Assembly: GCF_011766325.1 (NCBI RefSeq)
Contig: NZ_BLLG01000002.1
Span: 434,001 to 498,000 of the forward strand
Length of the DNA stretch: 64,000 nt
Origin: Streptomyces pacificus
GTDB lineage: Bacteria; Actinomycetota; Actinomycetes; Streptomycetales; Streptomycetaceae
Reading direction: 5' to 3'
Of the stretch, positions 16,848 through 27,200 are shown piece by piece. The notes under the pieces were generated by a model, which worked only from the letters and a program-made list of their open reading frames with translations, did not search any database and was not told the DNA's origin. The position numbers and the translations under genes are program-made. Within the stretch, counting starts at the first letter, position 1. Each line of letters starts with the position of its first letter.

Positions 16848-17573
16848 ATGACCACGGTTACCACACGCTCGGTCGCCTACCCGGCCGACGGTCTGACGAT
16901 GGTCGGGCACCTGGCACTCCCGGCCGGCGCGGACCGGCGGCCCGCAGTCCTGATCGGGCCCGAGGGGACCGGACTGAACGACTTCCAGCGCGGCAGAGCC
17001 GACGCCCTGGCCGACATGGGGTACGTGGCGTTCGCCTTCGACATCCACGGCGGACGGTGGTTCACCGACCCCGAGGAGATGATGGCCCGGGTCATGCCGC
17101 TGCTCGCGGATCCCGACCGGATGCGGGAGATCGGTCACGCGGCGCTCGACGTGCTGCGTGCCGAACCGCGGGCCGACCCCGGCCGGATCGCCGTCATCGG
17201 CTACGGCACCGGGGGCGCCATCGGGCTGGAACTCGGGCGCGACGGTGCCGACCTGCGTGCGATCGGGACCGTCAACGGCCTGACCACGGGCCGGCCGGGT
17301 GAGGCGGCGCGCATCCGCTGTCCTGTGTGGGCGGGGGTCGGATCGGAGGATCCCATCATGCCGCCCGCGCAGCGGGACGCCTTCGCCGCCGAAATACTGG
17401 CCGCGGGAGTCGACTGGCGTCTCGTGGTCTACGGCGGTGCCTTGCACGCCTTCCACCACCCCCCGGTGAACCAGCGCGTGCGCCCCGGAGTGGGCCACCA
17501 CCCTGTGCACGCGCGACGTGCCTGGAGTGATGTCGTCGGTCTGCTCGACGAGTGTCTGCCCGTGGCGAAGTGA
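16848..17573 (+). CDS. Dienelactone hydrolase-family protein lacking the usual nucleophile
   Basis: A 241-residue alpha/beta-hydrolase of the dienelactone hydrolase type. The fold markers GPEGTGLNDFQRGRADALAD, FDIHGG, GSEDPIMP (acid) and ALHAFHHP (His) are present. The nucleophile elbow, usually GxCxGG or GxSxGG, reads GYGTGG, so the expected Cys/Ser is Gly. It may therefore be non-hydrolytic or use another residue. In pyrrolizidine pathways a hydrolase could act on the reactive bicycle, but this copy may not be catalytic. ATG 16848 fits the family N-terminus (VAYPADGLTMVGHLALP). It stands between the clpP pair and the methyltransferase gene, same strand. Confidence 0.75.
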   Translation: MTTVTTRSVAYPADGLTMVGHLALPAGADRRPAVLIGPEGTGLNDFQRGRADALADMGYVAFAFDIHGGRWFTDPEEMMARVMPLLADPDRMREIGHAALDVLRAEPRADPGRIAVIGYGTGGAIGLELGRDGADLRAIGTVNGLTTGRPGEAARIRCPVWAGVGSEDPIMPPAQRDAFAAEILAAGVDWRLVVYGGALHAFHHPPVNQRVRPGVGHHPVHARRAWSDVVGLLDECLPVAK

Positions 17574-18030
17574 TCCCTGCTCCCCCCGGAGGCGAATTCC
17601 GGTCCCTTGACCGCTGAGGCTGAGGCTGAGGCTGAGAACAAGGTTGGGGGCTCTTTCAGCCAAAGATAAAGGCACGCAGAAGCTGAAATGATCGATTCAC
17701 GCCATCAACGGGCGGGGTAGGGATGTGAACGGTCTTGTGTGGCTCTCGGGTTTGGTGTTGCCTCGTAGTGCATCGCGGCCTGAACGGATTCACCATGCGG
17801 CCAGGACGCGTCAACGGGGAGGAACGTTCGACGACGCAGGTGAAGGCGACCCTCTAGCCCTGCCTGCTTGGCGCCGCGTCCCCGGAGCGGGATGCGGCAT
17901 GCCGCGGGGGTCCCGCTCGCCCTGTCTGCCTCTGTGCTGCCCCTCGGTACCACCGGACGTTGCCTGATTTCGCCACGACACAGTCGAGGGCTGCCCGCCC
18001 GAGACTCGTAGCACCGTGAAGGAGATCATC
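17574..18030. other. Intergenic region with hexanucleotide repeat, no secure gene
   Basis: GCTGAG is repeated four times at 17613-17636. From about 17640 to 17790 the DNA is poorer in GC than its surroundings and may be a remnant of foreign sequence. A minus-strand frame (17705-17953) has no recognisable product. The promoter of the methyltransferase-to-monooxygenase gene run should lie here. Confidence 0.5.
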
Positions 18031-19083
18031 ATGACCCAACCGTCGGCGACCGCCCTTGACGAACTGTGGAAGCTGGTGTACACCAGCTTCCGGTTCCCCT
18101 TCCTGCACGCCGCGCTGCGGCTGAAGTTGTTCGCCCTGCTCAGGGAGCGGCCAGGCATCACGCGCGAAGAGATAACCCGGGCACTGGGGTTGGAGGAACG
18201 TGCGGGTCATGTGCTGCTCCTGGGGTGCAGCACCTTCGAGCTCGTGCGCAAGGAGGACGGCGGATACCGCAACACCGCAGCGACCGACATCCTTGCGGGC
18301 GATCCGGACGAGTTCATGCCGGTCATCGTCCGCTACACCCACGAGATGCTGTACCGCCCGATGGCCTGGCTCCACGAGTCGCTGGTGGAGGACAGCAACC
18401 TGGGGCTGGACCGTGAGCTGCTCGCCGGCTCGTCGGCGACCACGCTCTACGAGCTGCTCGGTGAGGACAAGAACCTCGAAGAGGTCTTCACCGCCATGAT
18501 GGAGCATCAGAGCCGCTCAGTGGTGCAGGACTTCGTCAATTCCGTGGACCTCTCCTCCTACCGGCACGTGCTCGATGTCGGCGGCGGCACCGGAACGAAC
18601 GCCATTGCCTTCGCGCGGCGCTGGCCGAACCTCCGGGCGACCATCCTCGAACTTCCCCACGTGGCGGCGATGGCGGAGGAGCAGATCGCCGAGGCGGGTC
18701 TCGCCGACCGCGTGCACGCTGTCGGAGCCGACATCTGGCAGGAGGAGTTCCCCACCTCCCACGACTGCGTCGTCTTCTCCCGGTTCCTTGAGATCTGGTC
18801 GCCGGAGCAGGTCCGCGAGCTGTTCGCGAAGACCTACCGGGCGCTGAGGCCGGGAGGAGACCTGGTGATCGTCGCGTGTGCCCAGGACGACGACGAGACC
18901 GGTCCCGAGCACGCCGCGTTCATGTCGGCCTATGTGCACACGATCGCGTCGCCCACCGGCCGCGTCTACACCCCGCGGGAATTCGAGCAGTGGTACACCG
19001 AGGCGGGGTTCGAGCCGATGGACCGGCAGTACCCCGGGCGGTTCGACGTCATCCTGCGCGCCCGCAAGCCCGACGCCGGCTGA
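18031..19083 (+). CDS. SAM-dependent methyltransferase (O-methyltransferase_2-like)
   Basis: A 350-residue methyltransferase. An N-terminal helical dimerisation domain with winged helix (KLVYTSFRFPFLHAALRLKL, REEITRALGLEERAG) precedes a Rossmann domain with motif I VLDVGGGTGTN and LEL after strand 2. In typical COMT-like O-methyltransferases the base lies in an HDW motif; here the equivalent site reads FLEIWSPEQV, so the usual His is absent and the acceptor atom is uncertain. ATG 18031 follows AAGGAG at six bases. It opens a run of five same-strand genes ending with the NRPS and its monooxygenase. A 234-base gap separates it from the SDR gene. Confidence 0.82.
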   Translation: MTQPSATALDELWKLVYTSFRFPFLHAALRLKLFALLRERPGITREEITRALGLEERAGHVLLLGCSTFELVRKEDGGYRNTAATDILAGDPDEFMPVIVRYTHEMLYRPMAWLHESLVEDSNLGLDRELLAGSSATTLYELLGEDKNLEEVFTAMMEHQSRSVVQDFVNSVDLSSYRHVLDVGGGTGTNAIAFARRWPNLRATILELPHVAAMAEEQIAEAGLADRVHAVGADIWQEEFPTSHDCVVFSRFLEIWSPEQVRELFAKTYRALRPGGDLVIVACAQDDDETGPEHAAFMSAYVHTIASPTGRVYTPREFEQWYTEAGFEPMDRQYPGRFDVILRARKPDAG

Positions 19084-19317
19084 GTCATCCCCCGGCCCGG
19101 GGCATCCGGCGCCGTATGCGGTGGGGGCGTGCCGCCGCGCCATCGGGCCGATTCCCGGCAGGCCCCTGTCCGTCGCCATCCGTGCGCCCTGCCGCGACCC
19201 CGCCGGCGCAAGCCCCGGCGGCGTTCCGGCGGCCGTGCGGCGGGGTGGTGCCTCCCCGGCCACGGCGATGTCGCCACGGCAAGGGAGACAACGAGCAACC
19301 CACGATGCGGAGCATGA

Positions 19318-20064
19318 ATGAAGTCGCCTGACAAACTGGCCGTCGTCACCGGTGGAACCAAGGGGATCGGGCTCGAACTCAGTCGCAGGCTCACTCGGAT
19401 GGGATACCGGGTCGTCGCGACCTTCCGCAGTGACGAGGAGTCGGCGAACCGGGCTGCGCAGGAGATGAAGAAGAACCTCTCGGTCATCCGGTCCGACGTG
19501 TCGGATCCGGATGACGTGGCGCGGCTGGCCGACCGGGTACGTGCCGGCCACGGAACGCCCCAGGTGCTGGTCAACAACGCCGGACTGAACATAGACCGGC
19601 CGGTGCTCGGGATATCCGACAGCGACTGGCGCCGGGTGCTGGACACCAATCTGTCGGGGCCCTTCTACATGGCCCGGGCGTTTGCACCGCACATGCTGGA
19701 GGCCGACGGTGGTTCCATCGTCAACATCGGTGCGACCACGGCGATCCGCCCCCGGCTGAACGGCGCCAACTACTGTTCGAGCAAGGCGGGGCTGCTCCAT
19801 CTGACGAAGTGCCTGGCCATGGAGCTGGCCCCCACCATCCGGGTGAACTGCCTCATTCCGGGGATGATCGACACCGAGGAGATGCGGACTCGCTACCGCG
19901 TCGCCGAGCCGGAGTACATGAATGCGCTCCTGGACGAGATCCCGCAGCGGAGGATCGGCTCCCCGGAGGAGATGGCGGACGCCCTGGAATTCCTCGTGGG
20001 CGCGGGAGCAGCCTATGTGACGGGCCAGAAGCTCATCGTCGACGGCGGCCAGTTCATGTGGTAG
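19318..20064 (+). CDS. SDR-family oxidoreductase (FabG/PhaB-like)
   Basis: A 248-residue classical short-chain dehydrogenase/reductase. It has the cofactor motif TGGTKGIG, the VLVNNAG motif, the YxxxK pair in NYCSSKAG, and the C-terminal YVTGQKLIVDGG typical of acyl-carrier ketoreductases. Where the catalytic Ser is usual (NISS), it reads NIGATT, so Thr may serve. Arg after the TGG motif region (ATFRSDEES) suggests NADPH. It probably reduces a beta-keto acyl or similar intermediate in the adjacent pathway. ATG 19318 follows CGGAG. Seventy bases separate it from the SIS-domain gene, so one operon is likely. Confidence 0.88.
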   Translation: MKSPDKLAVVTGGTKGIGLELSRRLTRMGYRVVATFRSDEESANRAAQEMKKNLSVIRSDVSDPDDVARLADRVRAGHGTPQVLVNNAGLNIDRPVLGISDSDWRRVLDTNLSGPFYMARAFAPHMLEADGGSIVNIGATTAIRPRLNGANYCSSKAGLLHLTKCLAMELAPTIRVNCLIPGMIDTEEMRTRYRVAEPEYMNALLDEIPQRRIGSPEEMADALEFLVGAGAAYVTGQKLIVDGGQFMW

Positions 20065-20134
20065 GCGCCTCGGCCGCCGCGCGGAGTTCGTGAATCAATC
20101 GCCGACGCACTGGACCACGGAGAAGGAGAAGCTC

Positions 20135-21235
20135 ATGCGACCGCGCCTCGAACGCTATCAGGAGTTCCTGGAGCAGGAGTACCGATCCGGATTCACGAAG
20201 TCGGACGAGTACGACATCTCCGGGGTGTCGGAGGAGCTCGCGAAGAAGATGCGAGGCGGTCATTTCACCCGCATCGTCTTCAGCGGCATGGGCTGCTCGG
20301 CCATCGTGTCGGACGCGATCAGGGTCTTCTTCAACTCGATCAGAAACGATCTCGAGGTCCATGTCTTCAACGACTACGATTTCGCGTACCTGATACCGCG
20401 CTCGGTGATCGAGGACGACCGGACGCTCATCGTCCTGAGTTCGTACAGCGGCCACTCCAACGAGCCCGTCCTGGCCTTTCACGCGCTGAGCCCGATGCAC
20501 CACCGGGTGCTGCTGCTCACCTCGGGTGGCCGGCTCGGCGAGCTCGGGGAGGAGCACGGTGTGTCCCTCGCGCGCTGGACCCTGGGCCGGCCGGACCGCG
20601 AGTACCCGCTGTTCCACGTCGGCCAGTACTTCTCGATCCTTGTCGACATGTTTTTGAAGCTCGGGCTCCTGGACAAGGACCACGGTCCGGAGGTCCGCGC
20701 CCTGGCCCAGGACCTGGAGACCGACTTCACCCCCGCTCTGCGCGAGTTGGCGGCCGACGCCGCTGTCCGGAGCGAGGACTCCAACATCATCATGATCGGC
20801 TCGCCCAAGTGGCACGAGAGCCTGCTGAAGCTCGCCAAGATGCATTTCAACGAGATCGCCATGGTGCCCGCGACGCGGAACTACTTCCACGAGTTCTGCC
20901 ACAGCGAGGTGGCCACGCTGTCGGATCCCGTCCGCCGTCACAGCATCCTCATCTTCTCCGACCCGGAAGAGGACGACTACACCCGCGCCAAGCGCGAGAA
21001 CCTGGTGTCGCTGCTGACCGCGCCGATCCCGCAGAACGGGAATGTCACCGTGACCGAGGTCGAGCTTGACCAGCCGACGTTCATTCGCCAGTACTTCACC
21101 GCTCTGGAGTTCGTCCAGTACCTGGTCCTGGACCTCGGAAAGGCGCGGGAGACGGCGTCCCGGAACCTCATCTCGGAGGCGGCGGGGAACCCCTGGTACC
21201 ACGGCACCACGATCGAGGCGGAGAACACCGGCTGA
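20135..21235 (+). CDS. SIS-domain sugar isomerase-like protein
   Basis: The 366-residue protein has two SIS-like halves. The first has IVFSGMGCSAIVSDAIRVFF and LIVLSSYSGHSNEP, matching the phosphosugar-binding Ser/Thr-rich loop. The second has IIMIGSPKWHESLLKLAKMHFNEIAMVPA, like bifunctional phosphoglucose/phosphomannose isomerases or the isomerase domain of GlmS. No glutaminase domain is present. Why an NRPS operon should carry it is unclear; it may be catalytic on a non-sugar or supply a sugar precursor. ATG 20135 follows AAGGAG at six bases. Its stop is 55 bases from the chosen NRPS start. Confidence 0.8.
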   Translation: MRPRLERYQEFLEQEYRSGFTKSDEYDISGVSEELAKKMRGGHFTRIVFSGMGCSAIVSDAIRVFFNSIRNDLEVHVFNDYDFAYLIPRSVIEDDRTLIVLSSYSGHSNEPVLAFHALSPMHHRVLLLTSGGRLGELGEEHGVSLARWTLGRPDREYPLFHVGQYFSILVDMFLKLGLLDKDHGPEVRALAQDLETDFTPALRELAADAAVRSEDSNIIMIGSPKWHESLLKLAKMHFNEIAMVPATRNYFHEFCHSEVATLSDPVRRHSILIFSDPEEDDYTRAKRENLVSLLTAPIPQNGNVTVTEVELDQPTFIRQYFTALEFVQYLVLDLGKARETASRNLISEAAGNPWYHGTTIEAENTG

Positions 21236-21289
21236 CCTATGCGCACATCCCGGGGATCGAAGGCAGCGGCCAAGGACAATGGAGGGATC

Positions 21290-24200
21290 GTGGCTATCCG
21301 TGGGCGTAGCACTCTCACGGCCTATCAGCAGGACATCTGGGCGGCGAATTCTCTCTTCCCCGACCTCCCGCAGTTCAACTGCTTCATCGTGGACCGTTTC
21401 ACCGGCGAGGTCGACGTCGATCTGCTCAAGGAGTGCCTACGCCGAGCGGCAGACCGCAACGACGCGTTCCAGCTCCGCATCGACCCCGAGGACGGGACCC
21501 CGAGCCAGTGGGTCGAGCACGAGGCGTTCGACATTCCGACGATCGACCTGTCCGGAGCCGACGCGCCGCGTGCGGCCTGTGAGGCGTGGATCACCGACGC
21601 GTTCGATGTCGCGTTCGATGTGGAACGTCGCCGGCTGTTCGCGATCGCCGTGCTCAGAGAGCGCGAGGACACCGTCCACGCCTACGTCAAAGTGCACCAC
21701 ATCGTCGCGGACGCCTGGGGGCTGAACCTGTTCATGTCCCAGGTACGTGCCGAGTACGACCAGGTGCGGCGGACCGGGAAATTCGACGGCCGGCCCGCGC
21801 CGTCCTATCTGGACTTCGCCGAGGACGAGCGCCGCTACCGGGACTCGGCCGGCCACGAGCAGGACCGCGCGTTCTTCCAGGAGCGGTTGAAGGGCGTCGC
21901 CCCGGCCTTCTTCCGCCGCACCGCACCGGCCGGTTCCCGGTGGAGCGCCCGCCACAGCTTCCGGATCGAGCGCTCTCTCATCGAGCGCATACGGGAACGC
22001 GGCCATTCCGTCTTCGCGTTCGTCGCGAGCGCCTTCTCCGTCTATCTCTCCCGCATCCACGGCAGCGACGAGGTCGTTCTGGGCGTACCGCTGCTGAACC
22101 GGCCCACCGGCGGTCAGAAGCGCACCGTCGGGCACTTCGCCAACACACTGCCCTTGCGGGTGAACCCCCGCCAGGACCGCTCGATGAGCGAACTGGTCGC
22201 GGAGGTGCAGTCCGCCACCCGGGCGCTCAAGCCCCACGAGCGGTTCTCCCTCGGCGATCTGCTCCGCGCGGTCCCGCTCCAGGACAGCGGCCGCAAGCGA
22301 CTGTTCGACACGACCATCGCCTACCTGCGCTGGCCGAGTCCGGCCGTCGTGCAGGGCGTGGCGTACGAGACCGTCGTGCAGGCCCGGGCCCATGACGACG
22401 ACGTGCTGGCGGTCGTCGTGAACGAGCTGGACGACGTCAGTGACGTCCTCGTCGACATGGACTACGCCGTCGACGTCTTCGACGCGGACTTTCCCATCGA
22501 GTCGGTGGCCGTCCACCTGGAGGCGATCCTCAAGGGCGCACTCGACCGGCCGGACCGCCCCCTGGCGGAGATATCCATGGTCGGGGCCGCGGACCGAGCC
22601 GCCCTGCTGGCCGCGGGCAGCGGTCCGGTGACCGACTACACGCGGGACTCCACGGTCCACGCCCTCTTCGAGCGGCAGGCGGCCAGGACTCCGCACGCGG
22701 TGGCCGTCCTGGCGGAGGACCCTGCCGATTCGCTCACCTTCGCCCAGTTGGACGCCTGGGCGGACCACGTCGCACACCAGCTGGTGGGCGACGGCGTGGC
22801 CACCGGCGACCGGGTGGCCGTGGCGGTCGAGCGCGGCCCGCAACTCGTCGTCGCGGTGCTGGGGGCACTCAAGGCGGGCGCCGCGTACGTACCGGTCGAC
22901 CCGGGCCATCCCCCGGAACGGGTCAGGTTCCTGCTGACCGACAGCGGGGCCAGGTCCCTCCTGCTGGGCACCGCGGTGTCCGGGACCGTGGTGGGCGGCA
23001 CCGCACCGGTGCGCCGCCTCGAAGCGGCCCCGAGCGCCGCGCCCGAGCCGCTCGTGCCCGCAGGCGGCCCGCTGGATCTCGCGTACGTCATCTACACCTC
23101 GGGGTCCACGGGGCAGCCCAAGGGCGTGCAGGTCGAGCACCGGTCCGTGGTGAACCGGCTGGAGTGGATGCAGCGCCGCTATCCGGTCGGCCCCGGCGAC
23201 GTCCTGCTGCAGAAGACACCGGCGACCTTCGACGTCTCGGTGTGGGAGCTGTTCTGGTGGTCGATCACCGGTGCCGGACTGGCACTCCTTGCGCCCGGGG
23301 GCGAACGCGATCCCCATGCCATCCTCACGACGATGCGGGAGCACCGGGTGAGCGTGGCCCACTTCGTGCCCTCGATGCTCGGCCCCTTCCTCGACCTGCT
23401 CGAAGAGGCCCCGGCGCTGCTCGGCGAGATCGCCTCCCTGCGGCTGGTCTTCTGCAGCGGTGAGGCGCTGACACCCGCACATGTGCACCGGTTCAACCAG
23501 GTCTTCGCGGCGGCCGGAACCGCGGCGCCGCAGCTCGTCAATCTCTACGGTCCGACCGAGGGGACCGTCGACGTCACGTACCACGACTGCCCGGCGGACC
23601 CGGCCGACGAACCGCGGCGCATACCGATCGGCCGGCCCATCGACAACATCCGGCTCTACGTGGTCGGTGCGCACGGCGACCTCCAGCCCACCGGCGCGCC
23701 CGGTGAGTTGTGCATCTCGGGCGTCGGCGTGGCACGCGGCTACCTGGGCCGGCCCGGTCCGGACGCCGCGGCGTTCGTCGACGACCCCTTCACCCCGGGC
23801 GAGCGGATGTACCGCACCGGGGACCGCGCGCGATGGCTCGCGGACGGCGCCCTCGAGTACCTGGGCAGGCTCGACGACCAGGTCAAGATCCGCGGGAACC
23901 GGGTGGAGCCCGGAGAGGTCCGCAACCATCTGACGGCCCTGGCCGGGGTCCGGGACGCGGTCGTGGTGGACCGGACCACACCCTCCCGGGGCACCCACCT
24001 GGTGGGCTACTGCGTGGTGGACGAGGGAGTGCGGCTCACCGATCTCCGGCCCCGGCTGCTGGAGACCCTGCCGGAGTTCATGGTTCCCGCGTTCTTCGTG
24101 AGGATCGACTCGATACCCCTCACGGCGAACGGGAAGGCCGACCGCAGCAGGCTGCCCGCCCCCGCCGTCGAGGCGGATGCCGCACCCGCGGCACCCGCCA

Positions 24201-27200
24201 ACGAGGTCGAGGCGAAGATCGCGGCGGCCTGGGCGGCGGTGCTGGGCACCGAGGAGATCGGCGTCGACCAGGACTACTACTCCCTGGGCGGCGACTCGAT
24301 CATGATGCTCCGCATCCAGGCCGAGGCACGCCGCGCGGGCGTCCACTTCACCCTCGCCGACATGGTCCGCAACCCCACCGTGGCGGCGCTCGCCGCCCGC
24401 GCGGCCACGTCGCCGACCGACGTGCGGGACGCACCGCCTGAGCCGTTCGCGCTGGTCTCCGGAGTCGACCGCGCCCGCATGGCGGGCCTGGCGGACGCCT
24501 ACCCGGCGACCCGGCTGCACCTCGGCCTGCTCTACCACAGCCGGGAGCACGAGAGGACGGCCGTGTACCACGACGTCTTCCGCTACTCCCTCAGGACTGC
24601 CTGGAACGGGAGGGCGCTGCGCACCGCCTTCGACGACCTGGTACGACGCCACCCCGTGCTGCGCTCCGCGTTCGACCTCGGCGGGTTCTCCGAGCCCCTG
24701 CAGCTCGTGTACCGGGAGGCCGTCGGCGGGCTGGAGATCGCGGACCTGCGCGGTGTCGGCGGCCAGGAGGCGCAGGCCGAGATCGCCCGGCACATCGAGG
24801 AGCGGAGGTACCACGCGTACCGGCTGGACAGGCCGCCGCTCTACCTCTTCCGCGCGCACGTCCTGAACGACGACACCCTGGAGCTGGTGTTCAGCTTCCA
24901 CCACGCGATACTGGACGGCTGGAGCGTCGCCACCCTCGTGCGCGAGCTGCTGCAGGACTACCTCCACCACGCCGGCCGTCCGGTCGAAGCCGTACCGTCC
25001 GGCCCCCTGCCGTCCCCCGCCCTCCATGTACGCGAGGAACGGCGGGCCCTCGCCTCCGACGAGACCAGGCGGTACTGGCAGCGGCTGCTCACCGGCGTCG
25101 AACTGGCCCAGATCGACGGACTGAGGCCCCACGAGCCCTCCGGCGTCGAGGGCGTCGTCCACCACCGGGTGGAACTGCCGGACGGCCTCGGCACCGGGCT
25201 GCGCCGCCTGGCGCGCACCCACGGCCTGCCCGTCAAGTCCCTGCTGCTCGCGGCCCACTGCCTGACCCTGCGGCTGTTCTCCGACACACAGGACATCGCC
25301 ACCGGTCTCGTCACCGGCGGGCGGCCGGAGGAGGCCGGCGCCGAGAGGATCGCCGGGCTCTTCCTCGAGACGCTGCCGCTGCGCCTCGACACCCGGCCGC
25401 GCAGCTGGATCGACGCGGCGCGTGAGGTCTACCGGCAGGAGCAGGACAGCCACCCCCACCGCCACTATCCGCTCAGCGCCATCCAGGAGGACCGCGGCGG
25501 CGGCGTCCTCTTCGAGACGGCCTTCAACTATGTGAACCCGCACGTCCTCAGCTCGCTCTTCGAGGGCACCGGCATGGAGCTGACCGGCTTCAGGACGTGG
25601 GAGGAGACGAACTTCAAGATCCTGGTCAACGCGATCACCGACCCGGTGGACGAACGCCTCTGGCTGCGCATGGACTGCGACGGGCGCACCTTCTCACCAT
25701 CGCAGGTGGAGGGCATCGCACGGACGTACCTGGCCGTCCTCCGGCGGATGACCGACCACCCAGGGGAGCCGGCCGATTTCGCCTTCCTGCGCGTTCCGCC
25801 GGCCGAGGCGGTGCTGCGGAGCGGCGCTGGGCCCCGCACCCCCGGGAAACCTCATCGGAACGTCGTAGAGCGCTTCGACGAGCACGTCGCGGCCGCCCCG
25901 GACGCGATCGCGGTCTCCTGCGGAACCCGGAAGTGGACGTACGCCCGGCTGCACGAGGCGGCGCATCGCATCGCCCAGGGCCTGATCGGCGCCGGAGCGC
26001 GGCCCGGATCGACCGTCGGCATCGCCATGGACCGCTCTCCCGAGACACTGGCCACCGTCCTGGGCGTCGCCAAGGCGGGCGCCACCTGTGTCCCGCTCGA
26101 CGTGGGCTATCCGCCGGCCAGGCTCGCGGCGATGGTCGCGCAGGCCGATCCCGTGCGGATCCTCACGCACGAGGCGCACGCGCACCTCTTCGAGGACTCC
26201 TCGCGGCTGCTGTACGTCGCGGGCCTGCTCGCCGCGGAGCCGGCGCCCGGGAGCGCGCCCGAACTGCCGGAGATCGCGGGCGAAGCCGTCGCCTACCTCC
26301 TCTTCACCTCCGGATCCAGCGGGGAGCCCAAGGGCGTCGAACTCCCGCACCGCGTGCTCGCCAACTACCTGGAGTGGCAGATCCCCTCGGCCAGCGGAGC
26401 GGCCGGAGGCAGGACCCTCCAGTTCGCACCGCTCAGCTTCGACGTGGCGTTCCAGGAGATCTACTCCACCCTGTGCGGCGGCGGCACCCTGCAGCTGCTC
26501 GCCGAGGACGAGCGCAAGGACATGCCGGCCCTGCTGCGGCTCCTGGACCGCGAGGAGGTGGAGCGGGTCTTCATGCCCTACGTCGCGCTCCAGCAGCTCG
26601 CCGAGACGTCCCGGGCGCTCGGCATCCGGCCCGCCGCCCTGCGGGTGGTCATCTCGTCCGGAGAGCAGCTGAGGGTCACCGACGAGATCCGCCGGTTCTG
26701 TGCGGCGCGGCCGGACACGGTCCTGGAGAACCAGTACGGACCCACCGAGACCCACCTGCTCACCCATCACACCATGACCGGTGACCCGGCCCTCTTCCCC
26801 GATCTGCCGCCCGTCGGCGTACCCGTGGACGGCATCGAGCTGCACCTGCTCGACGGCCTGATGCGGCCGGTGCCGCCGGGCGCGAAGGGCGAGATCTACG
26901 TCGGAGGGGTGTGCCTGGCACACGGCTACCGCAACCGCCCCGACCTGACCGGGCAGCGGTTCGTCACCGACCCGTCCGGTGAGCCGGGCGCCCGTCTGTA
27001 CCGCACGGGTGACCTCGCCAGGGTCATGCCCGACGGCAACCTCGTCTGGCTCGGCCGCGTCGACTCCCAGGTGAAGGTGCGCGGCTTCCGGGTCGAGCTG
27101 GCCGAGGTGGAACTCGCCCTCGGCAAGGTCGCCGAGGAGCAGGCCGCGTCCGGCGTCCGCGAGGTGGCGGTGGTGTCCCGGCACCGGGAGAGCGGAGACG

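Noticed and set aside
17705..17953. Minus-strand 82-codon ORF in the lower-GC intergenic region
   Set aside because: Its sequence has no recognised domain and no good ribosome binding site; it may be remnant repeat DNA.
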